Of a stretch of 64,000 nucleotides of DNA, positions 1 through 10,006 are shown piece by piece. A program made the translations under genes and the position numbers. The stretch's first letter is position 1. Every line of letters begins with the position of its first letter. The notes below the pieces were generated by a model. The model was not told the DNA's origin and made no database searches. It saw only the letters and a list, made by a program, of their open reading frames with translations. Origin of the DNA: Duganella sp. (GTDB lineage Bacteria; Pseudomonadota; Gammaproteobacteria; Burkholderiales; Burkholderiaceae_D). The stretch spans positions 1 to 64,000 of the forward strand of contig JAMFSU010000113.1 of the NCBI GenBank assembly GCA_026225475.1, read 5' to 3'.

Positions 1-30
1 AGGTCATCGTCAGGCTATTAATTAAGCTCA

Positions 31-60
31 AGCCCCATACCTTCAGGTATGGGGCTTTTT
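31..60 (+). terminator. Intrinsic terminator of a gene upstream of the window
   Basis: A perfect 10-bp stem (AGCCCCATAC at 31-40 with GTATGGGGCT at 47-56) closes a six-base loop and is followed by a T run. The T run lies only on the plus strand, so it terminates a plus-strand gene ending before the window. The rest of 61-266 holds no gene I can support. Confidence 0.85.
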
Positions 61-266
61 GCTGTCCAATTACTTTTAATTTCATTCCCCTTCTCACTAC
101 AACTACAACTCCTCCAGCATCGCTCCCCCGACATACCGTATATCCCCTCCTCTTCGCTCGACTTCAACACTCACAACAACAAAATGCCAGCTCCTCGCCA
201 GCATTAGCGCTAAGCTAACCCTCTAGCTCAATTCAACATCGAACAAAATGACGGATGCTTACGTTG

Positions 267-845
267 CTAGGTATTTGTATGCAGCTCCATCGTTGCAATT
301 TCAAATTTTCCTTCGCATAACAATGGGATGACTCTGAGACTTTTGTCGATCGCATCATTAATCAGTGTCTGTTCTTCCTTGCGTGGCCGGTGCAGTACGA
401 AGTCGGCTACCGGTTGTTGCAGGCCGAGGCTGCGCGGATGGCCGATGCCGATGCGCAGGCGCCAGTAATTTTGTGTGCCAAGCGCAGCGGTGATGTCCTT
501 GAGGCCATTATGGCCGCCTGAAGAGCCGCCTTTCTTGAGTTTGGCGGTACCGGGCGGCAGGTCGAGTTCATCGTGCACGACCAGCACTTCTTCCGGTGCA
601 ATCTTGTAAAAACGCGCCAAGGCACCGACTGACTGGCCGGAGCGGTTCATGAAAGTCAGTGGTTCCAGCAGCCAGATTTCTTGACCTTGAATCGAGGTTT
701 TGGCGGCCAGTGCATTGAAGCGCGTTTCGCGACTCAGGCGGATACTGCCGGCGAGGTTGTCGACTAGCCAGAAGCCAGCGTTGTGGCGCGTTTGCTCGTA
801 TTCTGGACCGGGGTTGCCGAGGCCGACGATGAGGCGAATGGACAT
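267..845 (-). CDS. pth: Peptidyl-tRNA hydrolase
   Basis: Cleaves the ester bond of peptidyl-tRNAs released early from ribosomes, recycling tRNA in the cytosol. The 192 residues match the usual length (about 194 in E. coli). Family landmarks are visible: GLGNPG at residues 8-13, catalytic His21 in TRHNAG, Asn67 in [15 protein letters not shown] at 91-99 and Asn113 in GGHNGLKD. The frame stays open 53 codons further upstream, but the conserved N-terminus begins at the ATG at 845, so that start is chosen. It is divergent from tex; rplY and ychF, common neighbours of pth elsewhere, are not adjacent here. Confidence 0.96.
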   Translation of the reverse strand: MSIRLIVGLGNPGPEYEQTRHNAGFWLVDNLAGSIRLSRETRFNALAAKTSIQGQEIWLLEPLTFMNRSGQSVGALARFYKIAPEEVLVVHDELDLPPGTAKLKKGGSSGGHNGLKDITAALGTQNYWRLRIGIGHPRSLGLQQPVADFVLHRPRKEEQTLINDAIDKSLRVIPLLCEGKFEIATMELHTNT

Positions 846-1006
846 ACGTAATAAAAAGTGAGTAAAAAATGGGCAATGAGCGCAGATTATCGCGGATATC
901 GAATCGCTGCGTCCATTTCTGGCCAAATTGTTATCAGATTTATTGGGAAAATCAGGCCGCAAGCGATTTATTTCGGGCATTTGCGTGAAATTTTCCGCTG
1001 TCAAGA

Positions 1007-1035
1007 TTGGCGCATGCGGTTGAATTGCGTATCAT
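1007..1035 (+). promoter_or_regulatory. Candidate sigma-70 promoter of tex
   Basis: TTGGCG at 1007-1012, a 17-bp spacer, then TATCAT at 1030-1035. Transcription would begin near 1042, about 29 bases before the tex ATG. The position argues against using the longer upstream reading frame as the tex start. Found by eye only. Confidence 0.55.
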
Positions 1036-1070
1036 CCAACGCTTGTTTTTCAATTCCTGGATTCATTGTC

Positions 1071-3422
1071 ATGTTGCCTTCCATCGAACAACGTTTAGCT
1101 CTAGAACTCGTCGCCAAGCCCGTGCAGGTTGCTGCGGCGATTGCCTTACTCGACGAAGGTGCAACAGTGCCTTTTATCGCACGTTACCGCAAGGAAGCCA
1201 CCGGTGGCCTCGACGATATCCAATTACGTCTGTTGGAAGAGCGCCTGCGTTACCTGCGCGAACTGGAAAGCCGGCGCGCTGCCATCATTGCTTCGATCGA
1301 AGAGCAGGGCAAGATGACGCCGGTATTACTGGATGCCATCGTGCATGCCGAAGACAAGACTCGTCTGGAAGATTTGTATCTACCGTACAAGCCCAAACGC
1401 CGAACCAAGGCGCAGATTGCTGCCGAAGCCGGTCTGACTGAGCTGGCGGATGCTTTGATGAATGATCCGACGCTAAATCCGGAAGAAGAAGCTGCAAAGT
1501 ATCTGAAGCCGGCCTTTACTACCGACAATGGCGACAATCCAGGCGTGGTCGATGCCAAGGCTGCGTTGGATGGGGCGCGTCAGATCCTGATGGAACGGTT
1601 TTCCGAAGATGCGCAATTGTTGCAAGCTTTGCGCGAATACCTGACCGAGCACGGTGTGGTCGAGGCCAAGGTGGTCGACGGCAAGCAGGATGCCGGCGAA
1701 AAATTCGCTGACTATTTTGACTATTCTGAAACCATCGGCACGATTCCATCGCATCGCGCCCTGGCGTTGTTCCGTGGCCGTCGCGAAGAAATGCTGACCG
1801 TGATCTTGCGCCTGGATACCGAAGAAGAAAAACCAAAGTGGGATGCGCCGCACAATCCATGCGAAGGTCGTATTGCGGCGCGTTTCGGCATTAGCAGCAA
1901 GAGCCGCGCTGCCGATAAGTGGCTGCTCGATACTGTGCGCTGGACCTGGCGTGTGAAGGTGTTCATGCACCTGGAAACCGAATTGATGACCGGCTTGCGC
2001 GAACGCGCCGAAGCCGAAGCGATCAATGTGTTCGCGCGCAACCTGAAGGATTTACTGCTGGCAGCACCGGCTGGTCCGCGCGCCACCATGGGCCTCGACC
2101 CTGGATTGCGCACCGGCGTGAAGGTCGCCGTGGTTGATGCCACCGGCAAGGTGGTCGACACCACCGCGATCTATCCGCATCAGCCGCGCAACGACTGGGA
2201 TGGTTCGTTGCATACGCTGGCCATGCTGGCCGAGAAACACAAGGTCTCGCTGATTTCGATCGGCAACGGCACCGCTTCGCGCGAAACCGACAAGCTGGCG
2301 CAGGATTTGATCAAGATACGCCCGGAATTGAAGCTGACCAAGATTGTGGTGTCGGAAGCTGGTGCATCGGTGTATTCAGCATCGGAATTCGCTTCCAAGG
2401 AATTGCCAGAACTTGACGTGACCTTGCGCGGTGCGGTGTCGATTGCGCGTCGGTTGCAAGATCCGCTGGCGGAATTGGTCAAAATTGACCCGAAGTCGAT
2501 TGGCGTTGGTCAATATCAGCATGACGTCGGCCAGTCGCAATTGGCGCGTTCGCTGGATGCTGTAGTCGAGGATTGCGTCAACGCCGTTGGTGTGGACGTC
2601 AATACCGCATCGGCACCGTTGCTGGCGCGTGTCTCTGGTCTGAATTCCAGCGTCGCGCAAAGCATTGTCACCTATCGGGACATGAAGGGCATGTTCACTT
2701 CGCGTGCCGCCTTGCGTGAAGTGCCGCGCTTGGGCGACAAAACCTTTGAGCAGGCAGCCGGTTTCTTGCGCGTGATGAATGGCGACAACCCGCTCGACGC
2801 TTCGGCAGTGCACCCGGAATCGTATCCACTGGTACAAAAGATCCTTACCGACATCAACAAGGACCTCAAGGGCGTGCTCGGCGAAGCAGCTTTGCTGAAG
2901 TCACTCAGCCCGGCCAAGTATGCCGATGAGAAATTCGGCGTGCCAACCGTGACCGATATTCTGAAGGAGCTGGAAAAGCCGGGCCGCGATCCGCGTCCGG
3001 AATTCACCACGGCGACCTTCAAGGATGGCGTCGAAGAAATCCGCGACTTGCGTCCGGACATGATTCTCGAAGGCGTTGTGACTAACGTTGCAGCATTCGG
3101 CGCGTTTGTCGACATTGGGGTGCATCAGGATGGGCTGGTACACATCTCGGCATTGTCTAACACCTTCGTCAAAGATCCACATACAGTGGTCAAGGCGGGG
3201 CAGGTGGTCAAGGTCAAGGTGCTGGAAGTCGACGAGAAGCGCAAGCGCATTGCGCTGACCATGCGGTTGTCCGACAGTGCGCCGATACCTGGTAGCAAGC
3301 CCGAGCAACGTGGTGATCGCAACGATGCGCGTCGGCTATCGCAACATCAGGGACAGCAATCGCGTCAGCCAGCACCGGAGAACAGTGCAATGGCGGCAGC
3401 ATTTGCCAAATTGAAGGGTTGA
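1071..3422 (+). CDS. tex: Tex family RNA-binding transcription accessory protein
   Basis: Tex is a conserved cytosolic nucleic-acid-binding protein related to eukaryotic Spt6, linked to transcription and stress tolerance. The 783 residues fit the family (about 770-790). In order: a helical N-terminal region, a YqgF/RNase H-like domain starting near residue 338 ([10 protein letters not shown]), helix-hairpin-helix segments near 515-580, and a C-terminal S1 RNA-binding domain near 660-735 ([17 protein letters not shown]). A charged Gln/Arg-rich tail follows. The frame is open back to 858, but homology begins at MLPSIEQRL and a good promoter lies just upstream of 1071. Single gene, followed by a strong terminator. 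Confidence 0.95.
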   Translation: MLPSIEQRLALELVAKPVQVAAAIALLDEGATVPFIARYRKEATGGLDDIQLRLLEERLRYLRELESRRAAIIASIEEQGKMTPVLLDAIVHAEDKTRLEDLYLPYKPKRRTKAQIAAEAGLTELADALMNDPTLNPEEEAAKYLKPAFTTDNGDNPGVVDAKAALDGARQILMERFSEDAQLLQALREYLTEHGVVEAKVVDGKQDAGEKFADYFDYSETIGTIPSHRALALFRGRREEMLTVILRLDTEEEKPKWDAPHNPCEGRIAARFGISSKSRAADKWLLDTVRWTWRVKVFMHLETELMTGLRERAEAEAINVFARNLKDLLLAAPAGPRATMGLDPGLRTGVKVAVVDATGKVVDTTAIYPHQPRNDWDGSLHTLAMLAEKHKVSLISIGNGTASRETDKLAQDLIKIRPELKLTKIVVSEAGASVYSASEFASKELPELDVTLRGAVSIARRLQDPLAELVKIDPKSIGVGQYQHDVGQSQLARSLDAVVEDCVNAVGVDVNTASAPLLARVSGLNSSVAQSIVTYRDMKGMFTSRAALREVPRLGDKTFEQAAGFLRVMNGDNPLDASAVHPESYPLVQKILTDINKDLKGVLGEAALLKSLSPAKYADEKFGVPTVTDILKELEKPGRDPRPEFTTATFKDGVEEIRDLRPDMILEGVVTNVAAFGAFVDIGVHQDGLVHISALSNTFVKDPHTVVKAGQVVKVKVLEVDEKRKRIALTMRLSDSAPIPGSKPEQRGDRNDARRLSQHQGQQSRQPAPENSAMAAAFAKLKG

Positions 3423-3441
3423 TGTAGTTCAATAGCAGATG

Positions 3442-3474
3442 AAAAAAGACGCGGAAATGTCCGCGTCTTTTTTT
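3442..3474. terminator. Bidirectional terminator between tex and dgt
   Basis: AAAAAAGACGCGG (3442-3454) and its complement (3461-3474) flank a six-base loop. The A run and T run allow termination in both directions between the convergent tex and dgt genes. Confidence 0.85.
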
Positions 3475-3511
3475 ATGTCTGTTGCACGTGCTGGAATTGC
3501 ACCGGAAGGGC

Positions 3512-4687
3512 TTATAGCTCTTCCACCATGAACAAGCGCCGATGCTCCCGCATCGCATACCGGTCTGTCATGCCGGCAATATAATCGGCGACTTGTCTGG
3601 CTTGATGACGCAGGTAATCACTTTGCTCGGTCTCATTGCCAACTGATTTGACCTGATAGTCGGGCGGCAGCAGGGTGGGTTGCTGAAAAAACGCATTGAA
3701 CAGTTCGGCAATGATGCGACGCGCCTTGCTGGTCATACGATTGACTTGATAGTGTCGATATAGGTTCTGGCGCAGGAAGCGTTTCAGCACAGCGGCTTCT
3801 TCATGCATCGTTTCCGAGAAAGCGATCAATGGTGCCGCGTTGCGCACATCGTCGATGTCGCGCGGATTGACTGCTGCAATATTGGCTTGCGAGGTATTGA
3901 TCAGATCGACAATCAGCGTATTGATCATGCGCCGCACCGTTTCATTGATGGCGCGTCGGCCGCTGATGCCGGGATAAGCAGTTTCCGCTTCGCGCTGATG
4001 GCGTGCGAAAAAGTCGACTTCGTTGAGCTGCGGGATGCTCAGCAAGCCGGACCGCAAGCCATCATCAATATCGTGATTGTTGTAGGCAATTTCGTCGGCT
4101 AGGTTGGCCAGTTGCGCTTCCAGGCTTGGTTGTTTCTTGTCGATGAACCGTTGGCCGATGGTGCCCAGTTGGCGTGCATTGTGTAGTGAACAATGCTTGA
4201 GGATGCCCTCGCGCGTTTCAAACGTCAGGTTGAGACCGTCGAATGCGCCGTAGTGCTGTTCCAGATCATCAACCACGCGCAGGCTTTGCAAATTGTGCTC
4301 AAAGCCACCGAAGTCCTTCATGCAACTGTTGAGTTCGTCCTGGCCCGCATGACCGAATGGTGTGTGGCCGAGGTCGTGCGCCAGTGAAATGGCTTCAACC
4401 AGATCTTCGTTGAGGCGCAGGTTGCGCGCGCATGAGCGGGCGATCTGTGCCACTTCGATGCTATGGGTGAGCCGGGTACGGAACAGATCGCCTTCGTGGT
4501 TGACGAATACCTGGGTCTTGTATTCGAGCCGGCGGAATGCCGTGGAGTGAACGATACGGTCGCGGTCGCGCTGATATTCAGTGCGTGAGCCGGGCGCTGG
4601 TTCCGCATGGCGACGGCCATGCGAAGTGGCCGAATGCGCGGCATAGGAAGCGAGATGGAGCGGTGCGTCTTGGTTCATGTGAGACAC
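3512..4687 (-). CDS. dgt: dGTPase-like HD-domain triphosphohydrolase
   Basis: Predicted to hydrolyse dNTPs (classically dGTP) to deoxynucleoside and triphosphate, acting on the nucleotide pool. At 391 residues it is the shorter, non-enterobacterial type. HD-fold metal ligands are visible: His47 and Arg53 in [14 protein letters not shown], His75 in THSIEVAQ, and the His104-Asp105 pair in [13 protein letters not shown]. The frame starts with GTG at 4687, with an ATG three codons inside (4678); neither has a strong Shine-Dalgarno sequence. It follows aroKB by 51 bases and is probably the last gene of the pil-aro-dgt transcription unit, an order common in betaproteobacteria. Confidence 0.92.
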   Translation of the reverse strand: MSHMNQDAPLHLASYAAHSATSHGRRHAEPAPGSRTEYQRDRDRIVHSTAFRRLEYKTQVFVNHEGDLFRTRLTHSIEVAQIARSCARNLRLNEDLVEAISLAHDLGHTPFGHAGQDELNSCMKDFGGFEHNLQSLRVVDDLEQHYGAFDGLNLTFETREGILKHCSLHNARQLGTIGQRFIDKKQPSLEAQLANLADEIAYNNHDIDDGLRSGLLSIPQLNEVDFFARHQREAETAYPGISGRRAINETVRRMINTLIVDLINTSQANIAAVNPRDIDDVRNAAPLIAFSETMHEEAAVLKRFLRQNLYRHYQVNRMTSKARRIIAELFNAFFQQPTLLPPDYQVKSVGNETEQSDYLRHQARQVADYIAGMTDRYAMREHRRLFMVEEL

Positions 4688-4738
4688 TCATTTCATCAAT
4701 GTTTTCAACGGCGCCGACATCCGTTGACGGTGTGCCGC

Positions 4739-6442
4739 TTATTGCTCGGTGCAGGCCGCCAGCGTTTGCAACAACAGTTCTTGCGGCACGCTGGTAATGA
4801 CCGGCGCGCCGAGTGGTTTGAGCAAGATGAACTTGATCTGGCCACCTTCATTCTTTTTGTCGACTTCCATCAATTCCAGCCAGCGTTGTGTGCCGAGATT
4901 GGGCGCCACTACCGGCAAGCCGGCGGCTTTGACCAGTGCGGTCAGGCGATCACGGCTGAACGCATCGATGAAGCCGAGACGGTACGACAGATCGGCGGCC
5001 ATCACCATGCCGCAGCCAACACCTTCGCCATGCAGCCATTGGCCATAGCCGAGGCCGGATTCAATTGCGTGGCCGAAAGTGTGGCCAAAATTGAGAATGG
5101 CACGCAAGCCGCCTTCGCGCTCATCCTGGCGAACCACATCTGCCTTGATTTCGCAGGAACGCTGGATGGCGTAGGCCAGCGCTGCATCGTCGCCATCTAC
5201 CAGACGGGCGATATTGGCTTCAATCCAGTCGAAAAAGGCGGCGTCGATGATGGCGCCATGTTTTATCACTTCAGCCAGCCCCGCAGACAGCTCGCGGGGC
5301 GGTAGTGTATGTAGTGTCGCCGTGTCGGCAATGACCGCCTGTGGTTGGTAAAACGCACCGATCATGTTCTTGCCGAGCGGATGGTTGATGCCGGTCTTGC
5401 CGCCGACCGAAGAATCGACTTGCGACAGCAGTGTGGTCGGAATCTGTACGAACGGTACGCCGCGCATATACGACGCCGCTGCATAGCCAGTCAGGTCTCC
5501 GATGACGCCGCCACCGAGCGCAATCATCGTGGTCTTGCGGTCACATTTTTCAGCGAGCAAGACATCGAACACCTTCATCAGGCTGCTCCAGGTCTTTTCT
5601 TCTTCGCCATCGGGCAGCACGATGGTTGTCACTTGTTTGCCGCCGTCTTCGAGTAATTTGCGTACCTGCGCCAGATACAGCGGCGCGACCTTGTCGTTGG
5701 TAACGATGGCGGCGCGCTTGCCAGCCACATGCGGTAGCAGCAGCGCCGGATTGGACAACAGACCCAGGCCTATGGTGATCGGATAACTGCGCTCGCCAAG
5801 TTCGACTTGCATGGCGATAGGCGTGAAAGTGTTCATGGCGGATTCTGCTGGGTTGGCGTAAGTAGTGTGCTCAGACTCGTTAGCGCAGGCTTCAGTCTGC
5901 GTATATGCCTCCAGGGCTGCGAGCTGCTTGGGTGTCAGTTCCAGTTGGCTCAGGATGGCCTGCACTAGGAACTGGACATTGGGGCGACCGGTTTCGACGA
6001 TGAAGTCGGCCACTTCGCGATAAAACGGATCGCGCTGGCGCGATAGTTCTTCCAGCTTGCGGCGTGGATCGGCGGTTTGCAGCAGCGGGCGATTCTTGTC
6101 GCGGCTGGTGCGTTGCAGGATCTGGTTGACGCCAGCGCGCAGGTAGATCACAGTGCCGCGCTGTTTCAGGCACGCACGCGTATCGGCGCGCAGCACTGCA
6201 CCGCCACCGGTGGCCAGCACAATATTCTCTTGCGCGCTGAGTTCTAGGATGACCTCGGCCTCGCGCTTGCGAAAACTTTCTTCACCTTCGATTTCAAAGA
6301 TGACTGGAATTGAGGCGCCAGTACGCGTCTCGATTTCGTGGTCGGAATCGATGAAGCGCTTGTTCAGCTTTTTCGCCAGGGCGCGCCCTATGGTTGTCTT
6401 GCCGGCACCCATGAGGCCGACAAGAAAAATGCTTCCACTCAT
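4739..6442 (-). CDS. aroKB: Shikimate kinase / 3-dehydroquinate synthase in one reading frame
   Basis: One stop-free frame of 567 codons holds two shikimate-pathway enzymes. Residues 1-165 are shikimate kinase: P-loop GLMGAGKT at 9-16, DSD at 32-34, GGGAV at 79-83, Arg-rich lid near 111-118. Residues 166-202 are an unrelated linker. Residues 203-567 are dehydroquinate synthase: GGGVIGD at 310-316, DSSVGGKTG near 343-351, and zinc ligands Glu391, His454 and His471. An internal ATG at 5836 (residue 203) begins a typical AroB N-terminus (MNTFTP), but the preceding bases lack a Shine-Dalgarno sequence, favouring a fusion. Independent AroB initiation remains possible. It lies between pilQ and dgt. 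Confidence 0.9.
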   Translation of the reverse strand: MSGSIFLVGLMGAGKTTIGRALAKKLNKRFIDSDHEIETRTGASIPVIFEIEGEESFRKREAEVILELSAQENIVLATGGGAVLRADTRACLKQRGTVIYLRAGVNQILQRTSRDKNRPLLQTADPRRKLEELSRQRDPFYREVADFIVETGRPNVQFLVQAILSQLELTPKQLAALEAYTQTEACANESEHTTYANPAESAMNTFTPIAMQVELGERSYPITIGLGLLSNPALLLPHVAGKRAAIVTNDKVAPLYLAQVRKLLEDGGKQVTTIVLPDGEEEKTWSSLMKVFDVLLAEKCDRKTTMIALGGGVIGDLTGYAAASYMRGVPFVQIPTTLLSQVDSSVGGKTGINHPLGKNMIGAFYQPQAVIADTATLHTLPPRELSAGLAEVIKHGAIIDAAFFDWIEANIARLVDGDDAALAYAIQRSCEIKADVVRQDEREGGLRAILNFGHTFGHAIESGLGYGQWLHGEGVGCGMVMAADLSYRLGFIDAFSRDRLTALVKAAGLPVVAPNLGTQRWLELMEVDKKNEGGQIKFILLKPLGAPVITSVPQELLLQTLAACTEQ

Positions 6443-6610
6443 ATACTTGGTTGTTCGCTGCGGGATTGTCCGAGCAGCCAGTTCCAGGGCGCTGGTGTTT
6501 GGTCTTTTCGCCTAGCCAGAAGAAACGGACTGCAACAGGCGATTTTACCGTCTGTTGCCATGTTGCCGGGAAAATATCGGGGAAAACTTGTCTTTTAGCA
6601 CTGTTCAGGG

Positions 6611-8311
6611 TCAAAAATGTCCATCGGCAACGATTTTTGGGGTGAGAAAAATCAATAACTCGGTCTTGTTGCGGATTTTTTCGGTGCTTTTGAATAAATA
6701 ACCGAGCAGTGGCAAATCTCCCAGTAAAGGTACTTTCGAGACCATATCCGTTTCGGTTTGTGTATAAATCCCGCCAATGACAACAGTACCGCCATTTTCG
6801 ACCTGTACCTGAGTCTTGACATGCTTGGTATTGATCGCCAGGCCTCCCTCAGTGGCGACGCCTCGGCTATCTTTGCTGATATCGACGCTCAGAATGACGT
6901 TGCCATCGGGTGTGATTTGCGGTGTAACTTCCAGTTTTAGATTGGCTTTCTTGAAGGCAATCGACGTGGCGCCGCTGCTGGTCGATTGCTGGTAGGGAAT
7001 TTCTTCGCCCTGTTCGATCAGGGCGGCTTGCTGGTTGGCGGTCACCACGCGCGGACTGGCCAGGATTTGCCCTTTGCCATTGGTTTCCAGCGCCGAAAGT
7101 TCAATATCAAGGATGCGATTAGCGCCGGCGCCGAACAGGCTCAGCGCGACGCGACCAGCATGGACGCCGCTCGAGGTGTTTGACTCGTTATTAGCCTGAT
7201 TGTCGTTGCCACCCAGCTGCTGAGTACCGGACGACAAGCCTAGTCGCACTCCCAGCGCACGACTGAATGCATGATCGGCCTCGACGATACGCGCTTCGAT
7301 TTCGACCTGGCGTGAGGGAATGTCAACCTGTGCCAGCAGCTTGCGCACCATGTCGAGCACGCTTCGGGTATCGGTCACGAACAACTGGTTGGTGCGCTGA
7401 TCAATCATGGTGCTGCCGCGCCGTGACAACGCATGCGCTTGCTTCTGGTCATCCGCGTTCGGGCCCACGTCTAATAACTTGCGGAAAGCGTCGGCCTTTT
7501 GGTAATTGAGTTGAAACACTTCCGTGTGCAGCGGTTCCAGCGCGGCTATTTGCGAGCGTTGTTCGAGTTCATTCTTTTCCTTGGCCAGCAGTTCGCTACG
7601 TGGCGCGATCCAAATTACCTGGCCGTATCGCTGCATCCTTAGTGCACGCGCCTGCAAGACAACATCGAGCGCCTGTTGCCAAGGGACATCCTTGAGTCGT
7701 AGGGTGACGGAGCCAGTGACACTGTCGCTGGCGACAATATTGATGCCGGTGAAGTCGGCGAACAGTTGCAGCAAGGCGCGCACTTCAATTTTTTGAAAGT
7801 TCAGTGATATTGGCGTGTTGTTGGTACTTGGCAGGTCGTTATTCTGGTTTCCTGGCGGTTCGGTGGCGGGTAGTGCAATGTTGATGATGAGCGTGTTCGC
7901 GTCGCGATCAACTTCATAGGGCATGGATGTCGTTAAATGAAGTACGACGCGTGTACGCTGTGCAGTCTGCGCAATAGCAAAGCTGTGTAGAACTGACGCG
8001 CGGCTACCAGATGGCCAGGTCAGATCATCCCGTCGGATTCCTGTAGCGTTGTCTGTATCGAGGAGATCAACGATGATGCGTGCAGGATGGGCTGTGAAAA
8101 AATGAGGGGGCATGACGCTTGTGCGATGCTTCAGTGTGATTTTGAGCGTGACATGGGTGGCAGAAGTGGCGGTGTTGATGGCGACAATGGCGTTTTTGCT
8201 AAGCGCTTCTTCGAAGGCTTCTTTCGCGTGGGTAGTGCCAACAAACAGCAACGCAAAGTAGCTAATAACGAACAGCCGTATGGACCGTCTGCTAGACCAT
8301 TTTTTCATCAT
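6611..8311 (-). CDS. pilQ: Type IV pilus secretin PilQ
   Basis: Outer-membrane secretin through which the type IV pilus is extruded. In order: signal peptide (residues 1-29, ending THA), one AMIN peptidoglycan-binding-like domain (about 45-150), an STN domain (about 168-225), an N-domain around 263-330, and the secretin core (335-562) with VEIEARIVEA, the VPLLGDLPLLGYLF motif and ELLIFLTPKIV. At 566 residues it is shorter than the roughly 700-residue Pseudomonas protein, with only one recognisable AMIN domain. The chosen ATG at 8311 overlaps the pilP stop and has GGAGA upstream; a longer start at 8353 is less likely. Confidence 0.95.
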   Translation of the reverse strand: MMKKWSSRRSIRLFVISYFALLFVGTTHAKEAFEEALSKNAIVAINTATSATHVTLKITLKHRTSVMPPHFFTAHPARIIVDLLDTDNATGIRRDDLTWPSGSRASVLHSFAIAQTAQRTRVVLHLTTSMPYEVDRDANTLIINIALPATEPPGNQNNDLPSTNNTPISLNFQKIEVRALLQLFADFTGINIVASDSVTGSVTLRLKDVPWQQALDVVLQARALRMQRYGQVIWIAPRSELLAKEKNELEQRSQIAALEPLHTEVFQLNYQKADAFRKLLDVGPNADDQKQAHALSRRGSTMIDQRTNQLFVTDTRSVLDMVRKLLAQVDIPSRQVEIEARIVEADHAFSRALGVRLGLSSGTQQLGGNDNQANNESNTSSGVHAGRVALSLFGAGANRILDIELSALETNGKGQILASPRVVTANQQAALIEQGEEIPYQQSTSSGATSIAFKKANLKLEVTPQITPDGNVILSVDISKDSRGVATEGGLAINTKHVKTQVQVENGGTVVIGGIYTQTETDMVSKVPLLGDLPLLGYLFKSTEKIRNKTELLIFLTPKIVADGHF

Positions 8312-8865
8312 GGATTGTTCTCCATCGCTATACGCGCACGGTGTACTATCCATGCTCCATCGGCATCGGGTACCAATTCTTCCAACACGATAGCGTTTTC
8401 TGATATGTGTTCGATCATGCCGAACCGTTGCCCAAGATAATCGCCGGGGCTAACTTGATACAGTTTGTCTGCTACCTTGACCACGGCATGGCGTTTTTCA
8501 CCGCCTGCCAGGGAGCCGATCATTTGTATCGAATCGAGTGCAAAATTTTCCAATAATTGTGGTGCCGTGCGTTGTGGTGGTCGTTGATTCTGGTCGACAC
8601 TTGACTGACTCAGTTGGTCGGTTCGATGCTCGCCAAACGGTGAAGTTGTACCGTTCACCATATAGGGATCGGCATGAAAGCCCTGCGCCGGAGGCAGTGC
8701 GGCCAGTTGCTCGGGCGGTGGCGTAGGTGGTAAGTTTTCGTGTCCGGCTTGTGCCAGCCAATGGCGCAATTGTTGCGTTTGTTGTTCTTGTTGACAGCCA
8801 CTCAGCACCAGAAGAGCGAGCAGCCAGATCGACATTGCGCGTTGATGATGTTGTCCACGTTTCAT
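8308..8865 (-). CDS. pilP: Type IV pilus inner-membrane lipoprotein PilP
   Basis: PilP joins the inner-membrane PilM-N-O complex to the PilQ secretin across the periplasm. The 185-residue product has a lipoprotein signal with lipobox LSGC and Cys24 as the acylated residue. A low-complexity linker follows, and the C-terminal half carries the PilP beta domain (LDSIQMIGSLAGGEKRHAVV, then VSPGDYLGQRFG), which in relatives binds PilQ. Its start overlaps the pilO stop by four bases and its stop overlaps pilQ, so translation is probably coupled along the operon. Confidence 0.93.
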   Translation of the reverse strand: MKRGQHHQRAMSIWLLALLVLSGCQQEQQTQQLRHWLAQAGHENLPPTPPPEQLAALPPAQGFHADPYMVNGTTSPFGEHRTDQLSQSSVDQNQRPPQRTAPQLLENFALDSIQMIGSLAGGEKRHAVVKVADKLYQVSPGDYLGQRFGMIEHISENAIVLEELVPDADGAWIVHRARIAMENNP

Positions 8866-9467
8866 GGTCGCTGCTCAGGTTCGGTTTGACGATGGACGAA
8901 GACAGTAGCCTCCATACGTAGTAAATCACTGCCTTTTGACTCTGGGCTGATTTGTAGCTCTTTGAGTAACAAGGGGTGCGCAGATGCGGCAACTGCGGCG
9001 GCGAATTTGCCAAGGTCGTGGTAGTGGCCCAGCAAGCGCAGTTGCAATGGCCGTGCGATAAGATATTGCTGCGCAATGGGAGGGGCGGGTTTGGCAAGTT
9101 CCAGACGGAGTTGATGGCCCGCCGCGATGGTAGCCAGCTCACCCAGAATGATATTGAGATCGGTTGTGTCAATCAATTGTTGCTGACTTTGCTCGATAAG
9201 CTGACTGATTAGTTGCAATCGATTTTGAAACTGTGGCAGCGAGGACGTTTGCCGCAATTTCTGTTGATAGAGAATTTTTTGTTGCTGTTCTTCTTGCTGC
9301 GCACGTTGCAGTGCCGCAGTGCCAGGGGCCAGATAAACAAACCAGCCGGTTAGCAGTGGTAGCAAGACCATCATCAAAATCAGGCCATAGCGAGGCAGTC
9401 GCGGCCAAGAGGTCGGTGGCCGCTTTATTGATGCCAGCCATTGATCAATTGCCATTTTCAACATCAT
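8862..9467 (-). CDS. pilO: Type IV pilus inner-membrane protein PilO
   Basis: PilO pairs with PilN to form the periplasmic part of the pilus alignment complex. The 201-residue protein has a short cytoplasmic N-terminus, one transmembrane helix (about residues 26-50), a glutamine-rich coiled coil (about 57-100), and a ferredoxin-like C-terminal domain containing LRLLGHYHDLGKFAAAVAA. Two adjacent ATGs at 9467 and 9464 are possible starts; both overlap the pilN stop region. Sits third in pilMNOPQ. Confidence 0.93.
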   Translation of the reverse strand: MMLKMAIDQWLASIKRPPTSWPRLPRYGLILMMVLLPLLTGWFVYLAPGTAALQRAQQEEQQQKILYQQKLRQTSSLPQFQNRLQLISQLIEQSQQQLIDTTDLNIILGELATIAAGHQLRLELAKPAPPIAQQYLIARPLQLRLLGHYHDLGKFAAAVAASAHPLLLKELQISPESKGSDLLRMEATVFVHRQTEPEQRP

Positions 9468-10006
9468 GGCGTTGCAGGCTCTGCCAATTTGGCTACGGTA
9501 ATGATGAAGCTTTGGCGTTCGCCCAGTTGCGCGGTGTGGCGCAGTTGGGCGCCCGCCAGCATTTTCGTTTCATTGAACTTGCCGAGCATGCGCACAATGT
9601 CCTGATGTGATGCGGCGTTGCCGTGCAAGGACAGGTGATTTTGGTCTTGCTTGATCGCAGTCAGAACAACAGTGTTTGGCACACAAAGCGCCAGTTCGTT
9701 GAGCAGTTTGACGGCTTCGTTACGCTGCTGGTGTAAATGATCTAGCTTTGCTAGCTTGAGGCTGAGTTGCGCAAGTTGCTTTTGTAGCTGCACTTGTTGT
9801 GCAATTTTTTCGTCCAGTTTCTGGTGTCCGATTTGCAGAAGTTGTCTTCTGTGCAGCTGTGATTCGTTTTGTATGTGCTGGAGGACAATGCCAATCAACA
9901 CTAAGATCACGCCGACCGAAAATGCAGCTGTTAATAATTGTTGTAAACGCCGCCTATGCTGTTGCTGCCGCATCTGTCGATAGGGCAGTAGGTTGATCCT
10001 GATCAT
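9464..10006 (-). CDS. pilN: Type IV pilus assembly protein PilN
   Basis: PilN is a bitopic inner-membrane protein whose N-terminal tail binds PilM. The hallmark MIRINLLPYR motif is at the extreme N-terminus. A transmembrane helix follows (about residues 26-46), then a long Gln/Leu-rich coiled coil (about 47-105) and a compact C-terminal periplasmic domain. The length of 180 residues is normal. Start ATG at 10006 overlaps the pilM stop by four bases. Confidence 0.94.
   Translation of the reverse strand: MIRINLLPYRQMRQQQHRRRLQQLLTAAFSVGVILVLIGIVLQHIQNESQLHRRQLLQIGHQKLDEKIAQQVQLQKQLAQLSLKLAKLDHLHQQRNEAVKLLNELALCVPNTVVLTAIKQDQNHLSLHGNAASHQDIVRMLGKFNETKMLAGAQLRHTAQLGERQSFIITVAKLAEPATP

Noticed and set aside
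858..1070. Upstream extension of the tex reading frame
   Set aside because: The 71 extra codons have no family similarity, overlap the pth promoter region, and a sigma-70-like promoter lies inside them at 1007-1035.
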